Assembly (NCBI RefSeq): GCF_932526225.1
Contig: NC_064038.1
Coordinates: 17,471,075-17,535,074, forward strand
Direction: 5' to 3'
DNA from: Nematostella vectensis
Lineage: Eukaryota; Cnidaria; Anthozoa; Actiniaria; Edwardsiidae
Length of the DNA: 64,000 bases
The notes below the pieces were generated by a model, which saw only the letters and a list, made by a program, of their open reading frames with translations, was not told the origin of the DNA and did not search any database. Positions 11,474 through 25,247 of the stretch are shown piece after piece. The first letter of the stretch is position 1. Each line of letters opens with the position of its first letter. The position numbers were made by a program, and so were the translations under genes.

Positions 11474-13301
11474 TCCCTCCTCTTCTGAACACTTTGAATG
11501 CAATAAACAAAATGATTGCACAAATGTCTCAAGTCCTGTACTAGCAGAGAACAAACATAGTTTCAAGTCCAGTCTCTCAGGAGCTTTCCTGATTCTGGTT
11601 GAATGACGTAGTGGTGGTTTATCCACTGTATTGGCAGAGGTGTCAGGAATACTGCTAGTATCAGGTTTAGGGTCGCAAACATCATCTCCGAGTGCAGTGT
11701 CTGTTGGTTGAAAGCTAAATGTCTCACCAGTCCGATGAAGATGACGACGACTCCGTCTCAGGGTTCTGCCAATTTCCATGGCAACCATGTATGAGCGGGG
11801 TTCTGGTGTTGCATTCTGTATGACACCAGGTTCCCATTTGTGTGATTTTGGATTTAGTACCCGTACATTCTGATTTGGTGTGAGCATGGGAAAACCCTTA
11901 GCACCCTTGATTGTATTTGTCCTGTCTGTCCTGTAGTTTACAGTTATTATCTCTATTTGTTGATATTCCAATATGTGGCTTGGACACTGCTGGCAGGTTT
12001 GTTTTGTAGACGCGAGAGTTCAGGGTCCTTTTAAGTGTCAACTCTAATCTGTTCAAGTCTTGTTGGGATTGCGTTCAAGTGAAGTTCAAGTGAAGTAGCT
12101 CATGTACCGAGACATCCAAGCCTGGTATCTCATCTCATCAAGTGGTTTATGATCTGTTTCCACCTTTACTGGTCTACCATAGGCATCATAATGAAACTTC
12201 TCGAGTCCATGTACTACTCCTAACATTTCTCGTTCAATGTTCGAGTAGCGACGTTCCGTCTCCGTGAGGAGTTTGCTGCCAAACGCAACAGGTCCCTCGT
12301 CCTGAAATAGTACTGCTCCGTGGCCGCGCTGCAGAAGCGTCAACCTGGATCGTCACTGGCTGCTTGCCACTGAAATACTTCAGTGCTGCAGGTGCCGCAA
12401 TTGCCTGCTTAATGCTGTTGACACTGGTCTGGTGTTCTGGGGACCAGACAAACTCACTGCCCGATTTAGTAAGATCCGGTAATGGTGCTGACGATGATGC
12501 GAGATTAGGTATGAATCTGCTTAGGTACTGTACAGCTCCTAGAAATGACTGTAAATCCTGGACTGAAGTAGAAGGATCCATAGCCGTTATTGCCTCTATC
12601 TTTCCAGGATCCACTTCCAGGCCATTTGCATTTAGAATATGGCCATAGAATGGAATACTCGTACACTTGACACGACATGAATCTGGGTTAAACTTGATCC
12701 CAGTTGCTTGAGCCCGTTCGATCACAGCACTCAGATTTTCATCATGATCACTGCCATCGTCTTTAAATCCAACGACAACAATATCATCAGCGATACCTGT
12801 GACTCCCGTAAGGTCACCAAAAGTCTCTTCCACCTTCTTCTGGAACACATCCTGTGCGCAGACCAATCCAAAAGGTAGCCGGAGAAAACGATATCTCCCG
12901 AAAGGACTATTGAACGTGGTGTAATATGAAGCTTGATATTCCAGTAACCACTCTTTGCATCAATAGTGGCTCATTAGTAGTACATCATCTAGGGTTGGTG
13001 TACAGTAGTGAGGCCTTCTTATCGCCTTATTTAAATCCTTGGGATCCAGGCACAGGCGTATCGAGCCATTTGACTTAGTGACGCACACAAATGAGTTAAC
13101 CCAGTCTGTGGGTGTGTCCACTTTCTCTTTAATTACTTTCTCGCATAGAGAATCTAACTCCGCTTTAAAAGGCTCGCGTAAAGCCTCTTGTACGCGACGG
13201 GGTGGGTGTATAGCTGGTGGTACAGTTTCGTCTAGCGTTATGTGGTATTTGCCTTCGAAGCAGCCAATGCCATCAAAGCAATCCTTGTAATCACTAACCA
13301 G
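11450..13301 (-). pseudogene. pol remnant, copy 3
   Basis: RT palm 12866-12234, RNase H 12343-12086, integrase tail 11971-11450, RT N-terminal segment 13301-12960. Lesions as in copy 1. Confidence 0.86.
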
Positions 13302-13514
13302 TTCCTCTTTAGCATTGTTACCATCTGGTTCCTTTCTTGGGGTTTCTTGTGGAGATCAGTGTTATCAATTCCAGTTTCTGACACGTTGGAAGACCGAGGA
13401 TAACTGGTCCCTTGCAATCAACAACATGAAATACACTGTTTATAGTCTTGCCCTTATGTTCAATCTCTAAGGTGCAAGTACCATACTGCTTTATCAAGTG
13501 TCCTCCGTATGCTG

Positions 13515-14507
13515 TTATCTTAATCGTACTGTCTGAAAGTTGACTGTCCGAGAAAAGTTCTTGGTACTTGTCATCGGGAATGACTTTTCTGCTCCAGTGT
13601 CAACTTTAACAACGACAGGCTTCGTGTTAATTTTTACTGTCACCAATTCCATTCTGGATGACATCACATCAACATTAAGTGAGTGAAAGTATAAGTGCTC
13701 TTCATGAGGTTCAGGGCCAGCCTTTTCCATTAAGTGTAATTGCTGCCGCTTACTTTTAGATGCTGACTTGCTTGTCCATTTGTCGGGTCTTGGAGGTGCA
13801 TTTGGAGTGGATTTAGACCTGCATGCACGCTGCCAGCGGTGTAATTTATTACAACCATTACACTTTGTGTTATACGCGGGGCAGTTCTGACGCTTTGAGA
13901 GATCATGGGCCAAACCACAGTTCCCACATTTCTGGTTTGATGGGGTTGACATGCCTTGTCCACCATGTTTGTTTGGTTTCTTGGAGAGTGAGTGGATCTG
14001 TTCACTGTTATCCGGTGAATTCATGCCTTGAATCTGCTTTTTGGTGGCTTCCTCAGTCCTCGCAATGTCCATTGCTTTATTTATGGTGAGGTCAGAAGCT
14101 TGTTTTAGTAGTCCTGACCGTACCTGGTCCGAGTTTGTTCCAAAGATCAGTGCATCAATCAAGTGCTCATCAGGGCTTGTGAACTTGCACTCTTGAATGA
14201 GAACCCGAAGTCTCTTCATGAACTTGTCGACTGACTCGTCGTCTTCTTGTCTCATTGTTCTTAATTTAAACCGGGAAAGCCTGAAATTACTTTTAGGAGC
14301 GATGAATTCCTCAAATTTCGTCCAGTAAGTGTCGAGTTTTTTCTTTTCCTCGTTCGTGAGGTTCCATGTCGAAACGGTTTCTATCCCATCGTCGCCTGAC
14401 CACAGGAGGAGATATTTGACCTTTTCTTCCTCAGATTTGCTTTTCAAAGGTCCATCGAAGATCAACTCACACTTTGCCTTGAATTTTTTAATACAGCTGA
14501 GTTGCAT
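13515..14507 (-). pseudogene. gag with start of protease, copy 3
   Basis: 330 residues, protein-identical to copy 1. Confidence 0.86.
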
Positions 14508-14585
14508 CTAGCGCATTCCAGTCGCTGGATGGCGGGGTAACTCCAGCGAGCTCCATGTTCAACTCGAACAAAATATAACGTCCAG

Positions 14586-15270
14586 GGGCCGGTTCCTGAA
14601 AGGCCGATTAACTTAACCCTACATCAGCGCCTAATCCTGCGTTAAAATTCGCTAATCGTAGGTTAGCTAACCTACGGATAACTCACCGTTCCCGAAAGCC
14701 ATGTAATCCCCCGATTTACTAACCCTAAGCGAGTGAAAAACTGGTTTGACGAGCAAACTTCACACAGGATACCCACAGTAGATCAACAGAGAGCAACTCA
14801 AATATTTACCTTTGGTGATTTCATTTTGAAGAGAAGCCCCAAAACACCTCTACATCGCCTGTAATTACCTCCAATTCATTGCCAAAAATGTCATTTGCAG
14901 GATTTGAGTTTGGTGCGTGACACTAGCGAGACAGATTTATTTCAATTATAAAATTCATGTAACTTTCTGTCTGTCCCAGCACAATTTTCCGTGTCAGCAT
15001 CGCAACAAAGCAAAATGTTAGGACATTGATCCCTACATTGTTTTTGTGTAACGACGTCTTCTTTGTCGGCAACTTCATTTTTATAAAACTTAAGTTCTAC
15101 TACAAAGTTTGGGAAGCCTGTGTTACGCCAACTAAACCGTAGGTTAGCGAGTTAACCCACCTCGCCAGCAGGGTTAGATTTTACCAACAAAATAACCCGG
15201 AGTTAATGCTAACCAGAGTTTCGGGAACAGAACTAATCCGGGGGTAAAAATTTAATCGTGGGTTAGGCCC
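14586..15270. mobile_element. Harbinger-like MITE, copy 3
   Basis: Same insertion. It has AAACTTCACAC and GGATTTGAG, the variants of copies 5-7, plus a private CCCTACATC change near 14625. Confidence 0.68.
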
Positions 15271-15277
15271 CAGGTAT

Positions 15278-16477
15278 TGTTAGAAGCTGCGGCTTTGACC
15301 TACTATCCGACTTCTGACGACATGTTATGTTTTGATATCGGATGGCCCCACAACAAGTGGGGCCGGTTGCATAAAGCCTGGATAAGTCTTATCCACCGGT
15401 TAAATCCGAGTGGTGTGATTCGGTTGCATAAAGCCCGAATAAAGGTTATCCAGTGGTTAAAGTTATCCGGATGATAGAGGTCGGATAAAATCTTATCCAC
15501 CGAATAAATGTGGAAAAAAACAAAATGGCGTCTTGCTTTCCATATATATATACGCTTATCCATGCAAATGACGATTTTTACTGGTGGTAAATTTACAATG
15601 AACTACGAACTTACATGCAGCTTTGGCAGGACTGGAATCAAACTATATTGTCCGTTCTGTCGAGAAATGTGACTCCCAAAGACAGGAAGAAGCTAAACAC
15701 TATCCCCTGCGATCATTACATTACAATCTGATTGTGCTGCTTGGCCTTAAACGGGGAGAGTATCCTGTCCCGACCAGAAACGTCACCAAGCGGTCTGGTA
15801 CCGCTTGATATTTTGGACTTCTCTGTTTGCTATAAAGTAGCACACGCCACGAAAAGGCAAGTAGGAGTCGGGAAATCAGTCTTAGATACTTTGGACTTCT
15901 CTGTTTGCTGTAATGTAGCACACGCCACAAAGTGAGAGTCGGGAAATCAGTCTCAAGGGGTGGGACTCGATCCTATGCGCGCGCGGTCAGACTCTTCTCT
16001 AAATATGTCTAAGTGAAATTCAAAAAGATTTTTAAATGTTTTTATGTTTTTTTTTAAGTTCGTTTCCGTCCTTGTTCTTTATTTTCAACTAGCATTACAC
16101 ATGGTTTCTCAGCAATTTCTACAGTATTTTTGTAGATTTATATCTGCTAGCTGTTTATCTCATTATCTTAAAAATAATTTAATTGTTAGGCGGCCCTGTG
16201 TTTTTGTGTTGCGTTTTGCTGGAACCAATAGCCATCTGAAAATCGCTGATTACGCGAGGGAAGAAGTTTAACTGAATACCAGTGAACTTAATTATATTTG
16301 TGGCATCGCGCTTGAAGATGCCAAGTGTTATGTTTCTGATATCTGATGGCTCGGATGCAAGAAGATATCACATCAACTGAGGTTTACTAGGACGCCATCT
16401 TGGCTCGTTTACATGCGTCTATGCTGATTATTACACAAGGATACCATAACATATTATAACACAGGGATACCATAACA
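15278..16477 (-). repeat. LTR 4
   Basis: 1200-bp copy. Carries GCCCGAATAAAGG near 15434, as in LTRs 6-9, and a private ACACATGG change near 16098. Confidence 0.84.
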
Positions 16478-18305
16478 TCCCTCCTCTTCTGAACACTTTG
16501 AATGCAATAAACAAAATGATTGCACAAATGTCTCAAGTCCTGTACTAGCAGAGAACAAACATAGTTTCAAGTCCAGTCTCTCAGGAGCTTTCCTGATTCT
16601 GGTTGAATGACGTAGTGGTGGTTTATCCACTGTATTGGCAGAGGTGTCAGGAATACTGCTAGTATCAGGTTTAGGGTCGCAAACATCATCTCCGAGTGCA
16701 GTGTCTGTTGGTTGAAAGCTAAATGTCTCACCAGTCCGATGAAGATGACGACGACTCCGTCTCAGGGTTCTGCCAATTTCCATGGCAACCATGTATGAGC
16801 GGGGTTCTGGTGTTGCATTCTGTATGACACCAGGTTCCCATTTGTGTGATTTTGGATTTAGTACCCGTACATTCTGATTTGGTGTGAGCATGGGAAAACC
16901 CTTAGCACCCTTGATTGTATTTGTCCTGTCTGTCCTGTAGTTTACAGTTATTATCTCTATTTGTTGATATTCCAATATGTGGCTTGGACACTGCTGGCAG
17001 GTTTGTTTTGTAGACGCGAGAGTTCAGGGTCCTTTTAAGTGTCAACTCTAATCTGTTCAAGTCTTGTTGGGATTGCGTTCAAGTGAAGTTCAAGTGAAGT
17101 AGCTCATGTACCGAGACATCCAAGCCTGGTATCTCATCTCATCAAGTGGTTTATGATCTGTTTCCACCTTTACTGGTCTACCATAGGCATCATAATGAAA
17201 CTTCTCGAGTCCATGTACTACTCCTAACATTTCTCGTTCAATGTTCGAGTAGCGACGTTCCGTCTCCGTGAGGAGTTTGCTGCCAAACGCAACAGGTCCC
17301 TCGTCCTGAAATAGTACTGCTCCGTGGCCGCGCTGCAGAAGCGTCAACCTGGATCGTCACTGGCTGCTTGCCACTGAAATACTTCAGTGCTGCAGGTGCC
17401 GCAATTGCCTGCTTAATGCTGTTGACACTGGTCTGGTGTTCTGGGGACCAGACAAACTCACTGCCCGATTTAGTAAGATCCGGTAATGGTGCTGACGATG
17501 ATGCGAGATTAGGTATGAATCTGCTTAGGTACTGTACAGCTCCTAGAAATGACTGTAAATCCTGGACTGAAGTAGAAGGATCCATAGCCGTTATTGCCTC
17601 TATCTTTCCAGGATCCACTTCCAGGCCATTTGCATTTAGAATATGGCCATAGAATGGAATACTCGTACACTTGACACGACATGAATCTGGGTTAAACTTG
17701 ATCCCAGTTGCTTGAGCCCGTTCGATCACAGCACTCAGATTTTCATCATGATCACTGCCATCGTCTTTAAATCCAACGACAACAATATCATCAGCGATAC
17801 CTGTGACTCCCGTAAGGTCACCAAAAGTCTCTTCCACCTTCTTCTGGAACACATCCTGTGCGCAGACCAATCCAAAAGGTAGCCGGAGAAAACGATATCT
17901 CCCGAAAGGACTATTGAACGTGGTGTAATATGAAGCTTGATATTCCAGTAACCACTCTTTGCATCAATAGTGGCTCATTAGTAGTACATCATCTAGGGTT
18001 GGTGTACAGTAGTGAGGCCTTCTTATCGCCTTATTTAAATCCTTGGGATCCAGGCACAGGCGTATCGAGCCATTTGACTTAGTGACGCACACAAATGAGT
18101 TAACCCAGTCTGTGGGTGTGTCCACTTTCTCTTTAATTACTTTCTCGCATAGAGAATCTAACTCCGCTTTAAAAGGCTCGCGTAAAGCCTCTTGTACGCG
18201 ACGGGGTGGGTGTATAGCTGGTGGTACAGTTTCGTCTAGCGTTATGTGGTATTTGCCTTCGAAGCAGCCAATGCCATCAAAGCAATCCTTGTAATCACTA
18301 ACCAG
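16454..18305 (-). pseudogene. pol remnant, copy 4
   Basis: RT palm 17870-17238, RNase H 17347-17090, integrase tail 16975-16454, RT N-terminal segment 18305-17964. Lesions as in copy 1. Confidence 0.86.
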
Positions 18306-18518
18306 TTCCTCTTTAGCATTGTTACCATCTGGTTCCTTTCTTGGGGTTTCTTGTGGAGATCAGTGTTATCAATTCCAGTTTCTGACACGTTGGAAGACCG
18401 AGGATAACTGGTCCCTTGCAATCAACAACATGAAATACACTGTTTATAGTCTTGCCCTTATGTTCAATCTCTAAGGTGCAAGTACCATACTGCTTTATCA
18501 AGTGTCCTCCGTATGCTG

Positions 18519-19511
18519 TTATCTTAATCGTACTGTCTGAAAGTTGACTGTCCGAGAAAAGTTCTTGGTACTTGTCATCGGGAATGACTTTTCTGCTCCA
18601 GTGTCAACTTTAACAACGACAGGCTTCGTGTTAATTTTTACTGTCACCAATTCCATTCTGGATGACATCACATCAACATTAAGTGAGTGAAAGTATAAGT
18701 GCTCTTCATGAGGTTCAGGGCCAGCCTTTTCCATTAAGTGTAATTGCTGCCGCTTACTTTTAGATGCTGACTTGCTTGTCCATTTGTCGGGTCTTGGAGG
18801 TGCATTTGGAGTGGATTTAGACCTGCATGCACGCTGCCAGCGGTGTAATTTATTACAACCATTACACTTTGTGTTATACGCGGGGCAGTTCTGACGCTTT
18901 GAGAGATCATGGGCCAAACCACAGTTCCCACATTTCTGGTTTGATGGGGTTGACATGCCTTGTCCACCATGTTTGTTTGGTTTCTTGGAGAGTGAGTGGA
19001 TCTGTTCACTGTTATCCGGTGAATTCATGCCTTGAATCTGCTTTTTGGTGGCTTCCTCAGTCCTCGCAATGTCCATTGCTTTATTTATGGTGAGATCAGA
19101 AGCTTGTTTTAGTAGTCCTGACCGTACCTGGTCCGAGTTTGTTCCAAAGATCAGTGCATCAATCAAGTGCTCATCAGGGCTTGTGAACTTGCACTCTTGA
19201 ATGAGAACCCGAAGTCTCTTCATGAACTTGTCGACTGACTCGTCGTCTTCTTGTCTCATTGTTCTTAATTTAAACCGGGAAAGCCTGAAATTACTTTTAG
19301 GAGCGATGAATTCCTCAAATTTCGTCCAGTAAGTGTCGAGTTTTTTCTTTTCCTCGTTCGTGAGGTTCCATGTCGAAACGGTTTCTATCCCATCGTCGCC
19401 TGACCACAGGAGGAGATATTTGACCTTTTCTTCCTCAGATTTGCTTTTCAAAGGTCCATCGAAGATCAACTCACACTTTGCCTTGAATTTTTTAATACAG
19501 CTGAGTTGCAT
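18519..19511 (-). pseudogene. gag with start of protease, copy 4
   Basis: 330 residues, protein-identical to copy 1, with one silent change near 19093. Confidence 0.86.
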
Positions 19512-19589
19512 CTAGCGCATTCCAGTCGCTGGATGGCGGGGTAACTCCAGCGAGCTCCATGTTCAACTCGAACAAAATATAACGTCCAG

Positions 19590-20274
19590 GGGCCGGTTCC
19601 TGAAAGGCCGATTAACTTAACCCTAGATCAGCGCCTAATCCTGCGTTAAAATTCGCTAATCGTAGGTTAGCTAACCTACGGATAACTCACCGTTCCCGAA
19701 AGCCATGTAATCCCCCGATTTACTAACCCTAAGCGAGTGAAAAACTGGTTTGACGAGCAAAATTCACACAGGATACCCACAGTAGATCAACAGAGAGCAA
19801 CTCAAATATTTACCTTTGGTGATTTCATTTTGAAGAGAAGCCCCAAAACACCTCTACATCGCCTGTAATTACCTCCAATTCATTGCCAAAAATGTCATTT
19901 GCAGGATCTGAGTTTGGTGCGTGACACTAGCGAGACAGATTTATTTCAATTATAAAATTCATGTAACTTTCTGTCTGTCCCAGCACAATTTTCCGTGTCA
20001 GCATCGCAACAAAGCAAAATGTTAGGACATTGATCCCTACATTGTTTTTGTGTAACGACGTCTTCTTTGTCGGCAACTTCATTTTTATAAAACTTAAGTT
20101 CTACTACAAAGTTTGGGAAGCCTGTGTTACGCCAACTAAACCGTAGGTTAGCGAGTTAACCCACCTCGCCAGCAGGGTTAGATTTTACCAACAAAATAAC
20201 CCGGAGTTAATGCTAACCAGAGTTTCGGGAACAGAACTAATCCGGGGGTAAAAATTTAATCGTGGGTTAGGCCC
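19590..20274. mobile_element. Harbinger-like MITE, copy 4
   Basis: Same insertion with the copy 1/2 variants. Confidence 0.68.
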
Positions 20275-20281
20275 CAGGTAT

Positions 20282-21481
20282 TGTTAGAAGCTGCGGCTTT
20301 GACCTACTATCCGACTTCTGACGACATGTTATGTTTTGATATCGGATGGCCCCACAACAAGTGGGGCCGGTTGCATAAAGCCTGGATAAGTCTTATCCAC
20401 CGGTTAAATCCGAGTGGTGTGATTCGGTTGCATAAAGCCCAAATAAAGGTTATCCAGTGGTTAAAGTTATCCGGATGATAGAGGTCGGATAAAATCTTAT
20501 CCACCGAATAAATGTGGAAAAAAACAAAATGGCGTCTTGCTTTCCATATATATATACGCTTATCCATGCAAATGACGATTTTTACTGGTGGTAAATTTAC
20601 AATGAACTACGAACTTACATGCAGCTTTGGCAGGACTGGAATCAAACTATATTGTCCGTTCTGTCGAGAAATGTGACTCCCAAAGACAGGAAGAAGCTAA
20701 ACACTATCCCCTGCGATCATTACATTACAATCTGATTGTGCTGCTTGGCCTTAAACGGGGAGAGTATCCTGTCCCGACCAGAAACGTCACCAAGCGGTCT
20801 GTTACCGCTTGATATTTTGGACTTCTCTGTTTGCTATAAAGTAGCACACGCCACGAAAAGGCAAGTAGGAGTCGGGAAATCAGTCTTAGATACTTTGGAC
20901 TTCTCTGTTTGCTGTAATGTAGCACACGCCACAAAGTGAGAGTCGGGAAATCAGTCTCAAGGGGTGGGACTCGATCCTATGCGCGCGCGGTCAGACTCTT
21001 CTCTAAATATGTCTAAGTGAAATTCAAAAAGATTTTTAAATGTTTTTATGTTTTTTTTTAAGTTCGTTTCCGTCCTTGTTCTTTATTTTCAACTAGCATT
21101 ACAGATGGTTTCTCAGCAATTTCTACAGTATTTTTGTAGATTTATATCTGCTAGCTGTTTATCTCATTATCTTAAAAATAATTTAATTGTTAGGCGGCCC
21201 TGTGTTTTTGTGTTGCGTTTTGCTGGAACCAATAGCCATCTGAAAATCGCTGATTACGCGAGGGAAGAAGTTTAACTGAATACCAGTGAACTTAATTATA
21301 TTTGTGGCATCGCGCTTGAAGATGCCAAGTGTTATGTTTCTGATATCTGATGGCTCGGAGGCAAGAAGATATCACATCAACTGAGGTTTACTAGGACGCC
21401 ATCTTGGCTCGTTTACATGCGTCTATGCTGATTATTACACAAGGATACCATAACATATTATAACACAGGGATACCATAACA
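20282..21481 (-). repeat. LTR 5
   Basis: 1200-bp copy with a private GTTACCGC in place of GGTACCGC near 20801. Confidence 0.84.
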
Positions 21482-23271
21482 TCCCTCCTCTTCTGAACAC
21501 TTTGAATGCAATAAACAAAATGATTGCACAAATGTCTCAAGTCCTGTACTAGCAGAGAACAAACATAGTTTCAAGTCCAGTCTCTCAGGAGCTTTCCTGA
21601 TTCTGGTTGAATGACGTAGTGGTGGTTTATCCACTGTATTGGCAGAGGTGTCAGGAATACTGCTAGTATCAGGTTTAGGGTCGCAAACATCATCTCCGAG
21701 TGCAGTGTCTGTTGGTTGAAAGCTAAATGTCTCACCAGTCCGATGAAGATGACGACGACTCCGTCTCAGGGTTCTGCCAATTTCCATGGCAACCATGTAT
21801 GAGCGGGGTTCTGGTGTTGCATTCTGTATGACACCAGGTTCCCATTTGTGTGATTTTGGATTTAGTACCCGTACATTCTGATTTGGTGTGAGCATGGGAA
21901 AACCCTTAGCACCCTTGATTGTATTTGTCCTGTCTGTCCTGTAGTTTACAGTTATTATCTCTATTTGTTGATATTCCAATATGTGGCTTGGACACTGCTG
22001 GCAGGTTTGTTTTGTAGACGCGAGAGTTCAGGGTCCTTTTAAGTGTCAACTCTAATCTGTTCAAGTCTTGTTGGGATTGCGTTCAAGTGAAGTTCAAGTG
22101 AAGTAGCTCATGTACCGAGACATCCAAGCCTGGTATCTCATCTCATCAAGTGGTTTATGATCTGTTTCCACCTTTACTGGTCTACCATAGGCATCATAAT
22201 GAAACTTCTCGAGTCCATGTACTACTCCTAACATTTCTCGTTCAATGTTCGAGTAGCGACGTTCCGTCTCCGTGAGGAGTTTGCTGCCAAACGCAACAGG
22301 TCCCTCGTCCTGAAATAGTACTGCTCCGTGGCCGCGCTGCAGAAGCGTCAACCTGGATCGTCACTGGCTGCTTGCCACTGAAATACTTCAGTGCTGCAGG
22401 TGCCGCAATTGCCTGCTTAATGCTGTTGACACTGGTCTGGTGTTCTGGGGACCAGACAAACTCACTGCCCGATTTAGTAAGATCCGGTAATGGTGCTGAC
22501 GATGATGCGAGATTAGGTATGAATCTGCTTAGGTACTGTACAGCTCCTAGAAATGACTGTAAATCCTGGACTGAAGTAGAAGGATCCATAGCCGTTATTG
22601 CCCCTATCTTTCCAGGATCCACTCCCAGGCCATTTGCATTTAGAATATGGCCATATAATGGAATACTCGTACACTTGACACGACATGAATCTGGGTTAAA
22701 CTTGATCCCAGTTGCTTGAGCCCGTTCGATCACAGCACTCAGATTTTCATCATGATCACTGCCATCATCTTTAAATCCAACGACAACAATATCATCTGCG
22801 ATACCTGTGACTCCCGTAAGGTCACCAAAAGTCTCTTCCACCTTCTTCTGGAACACATCCTGTGCGCAGACCAATCCAAAAGGTAGCCGGAGAAAACGAT
22901 ATCTCCCGTTCCAGTAACCACTCTTTGCATCAATAGTGGCTCATTAGTAGTACATCATCTAGGGTTGGTGTACAGTAGTGAGGCCTTCTTATCGCCTTAT
23001 TTAAATCCTTGGGATCCAGGCACAGGCGTATCGAGCCATTTGACTTAGTGACGCACACAAATGAGTTAACCCAGTCTGTGGGTGTGTCCACTTTCTCTTT
23101 AATTACTTTCTCGCATAGAGAATCTAACTCCGCTTTAAAAGGCTCGCGTAAAGCCTCTTGTACGCGACGGGGTGGGTGTATAGCTGGTGGTACAGTTTCG
23201 TCTAGCGTTATGTGGTATTTGCCTTCGAAGCAGCCAATGCCATCAAAGCAATCCTTGTAATCACTAACCAG
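21458..23271 (-). pseudogene. pol remnant, copy 5
   Basis: RT palm 22874-22242, RNase H 22351-22094, integrase tail 21979-21458, RT N-terminal segment 23271-22930. It has the extra 38-bp deletion between the RT segments on top of the shared lesions. Confidence 0.86.
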
Positions 23272-23484
23272 TTCCTCTTTAGCATTGTTACCATCTGGTT
23301 CCTTTCTTGGGGTTTCTTGTGGAGATCAGTGTTATCAATTCCAGTTTCTGACACGTTGGAAGACCGAGGATAACTGGTCCCTTGCAATCAACAACATGAA
23401 ATACACTGTTTATAGTCTTGCCCTTATGTTCAATCTCTAAGGTGCAAGTACCATACTGCTTTATCAAGTGTCCTCCGTATGCTG

Positions 23485-24477
23485 TTATCTTAATCGTACT
23501 GTCTGAAAGTTGACTGTCCGAGAAAAGTTCTTGGTACTTGTCATCGGGAATGACTTTTCTGCTCCAGTGTCAACTTTAACAACGACAGGCTTCGTGTTAA
23601 TTTTTACTGTCACCAATTCCATTCTGGATGACATCACATCAACATTAAGTGAGTGAAAGTATAAGTGCTCTTCATGAGGTTCAGGGCCAGCCTTTTCCAT
23701 TAAGTGTAATTGCTGCCGCTTACTTTTAGATGCTGACTTGCTTGTCCATTTGTCGGGTCTTGGAGGTGCATTTGGAGTGGATTTAGACCTGCATGCACGC
23801 TGCCAGCGGTGTAATTTATTACAACCATTACACTTTGTGTTATACGCGGGGCAGTTCTGACGCTTTGAGAGATCATGGGCCAAACCACAGTTCCCACATT
23901 TCTGGTTTGATGGGGTTGACATGCCTTGTCCACCATGTTTGTTTGGTTTCTTGGAGAGTGAGTGGATCTGTTCACTGTTATCCGGTGAATTCATGCCTTG
24001 AATCTGCTTTTTGGTGGCTTCCTCAGTCCTCGCAATGTCCATTGCTTTATTTATGGTGAGGTCAGAAGCTTGTTTTAGTAGTCCTGACCGTACCTGGTCC
24101 GAGTTTGTTCCAAAGATCAGTGCATCAATCAAGTGCTCATCAGGGCTTGTGAACTTGCACTCTTGAATGAGAACCCGAAGTCTCTTCATGAACTTGTCGA
24201 CTGACTCGTCGTCTTCTTGTCTCATTGTTCTTAATTTAAACCGGGAAAGCCTGAAATTACTTTTAGGAGCGATGAATTCCTCAAATTTCGTCCAGTAAGT
24301 GTCGAGTTTTTTCTTTTCCTCGTTCGTGAGGTTCCATGTCGAAACGGTTTCTATCCCATCGTCGCCTGACCACAGGAGGAGATATTTGACCTTTTCTTCC
24401 TCAGATTTGCTTTTCAAAGGTCCATCGAAGATCAACTCACACTTTGCCTTGAATTTTTTAATACAGCTGAGTTGCAT
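23485..24477 (-). pseudogene. gag with start of protease, copy 5
   Basis: 330 residues, protein-identical to copy 1, so the deletion subtype is marked in pol but not in gag. Confidence 0.86.
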
Positions 24478-24555
24478 CTAGCGCATTCCAGTCGCTGGAT
24501 GGCGGGGTAACTCCAGCGAGCTCCATGTTCAACTCGAACAAAATATAACGTCCAG

Positions 24556-25240
24556 GGGCCGGTTCCTGAAAGGCCGATTAACTTAACCCTAGATCAGCGC
24601 CTAATCCTGCGTTAAAATTCGCTAATCGTAGGTTAGCTAACCTACGGATAACTCACCGTTCCCGAAAGCCATGTAATCCCCCGATTTACTAACCCTAAGC
24701 GAGTGAAAAACTGGTTTGACGAGCAAACTTCACACAGGATACCCACAGTAGATCAACAGAGAGCAACTCAAATATTTACCTTTGGTGATTTCATTTTGAA
24801 GAGAAGCCCCAAAACACCTCTACATCGCCTGTAATTACCTCCAATTCATTGCCAAAAATGTCATTTGCAGGATTTGAGTTTGGTGCGTGACACTAGCGAG
24901 ACAGATTTATTTCAATTATAAAATTCATGTAACTTTCTGTCTGTCCCAGCACAATTTTCCGTGTCAGCATCGCAACAAAGCAAAATGTTAGGACATTGAT
25001 CCCTACATTGTTTTTGTGTAACGACGTCTTCTTTGTCGGCAACTTCATTTTTATAAAACTTAAGTTCTACTACAAAGTTTGGGAAGCCTGTGTTACGCCA
25101 ACTAAACCGTAGGTTAGCGAGTTAACCCACCTCGCCAGCAGGGTTAGATTTTACCAACAAAATAACCCGGAGTTAATGCTAACCAGAGTTTCGGGAACAG
25201 AACTAATCCGGGGGTAAAAATTTAATCGTGGGTTAGGCCC
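24556..25240. mobile_element. Harbinger-like MITE, copy 5
   Basis: Same insertion with AAACTTCACAC and GGATTTGAG. Confidence 0.68.
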
Positions 25241-25247
25241 CAGGTAT

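Larger units (their letters stand above)
11474..15277 (-). mobile_element. Ty3/gypsy internal region, copy 3
   Basis: Undeleted unit. Its pol is of the common type, but its MITE carries variants otherwise found in copies 5-8 or 5-7, so it is a mosaic. Confidence 0.9.
16478..20281 (-). mobile_element. Ty3/gypsy internal region, copy 4
   Basis: Undeleted unit, protein-identical to copies 1-3 in gag and RT. Confidence 0.9.
21482..25247 (-). mobile_element. Ty3/gypsy internal region, copy 5 (38-bp deletion)
   Basis: Shorter unit. A 38-bp deletion at about 22909 removes part of the RT fingers/palm that is still present in copies 1-4 and 7. The RT frame has the linked changes LYGH, GLGVD and KIGAI. 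Confidence 0.9.
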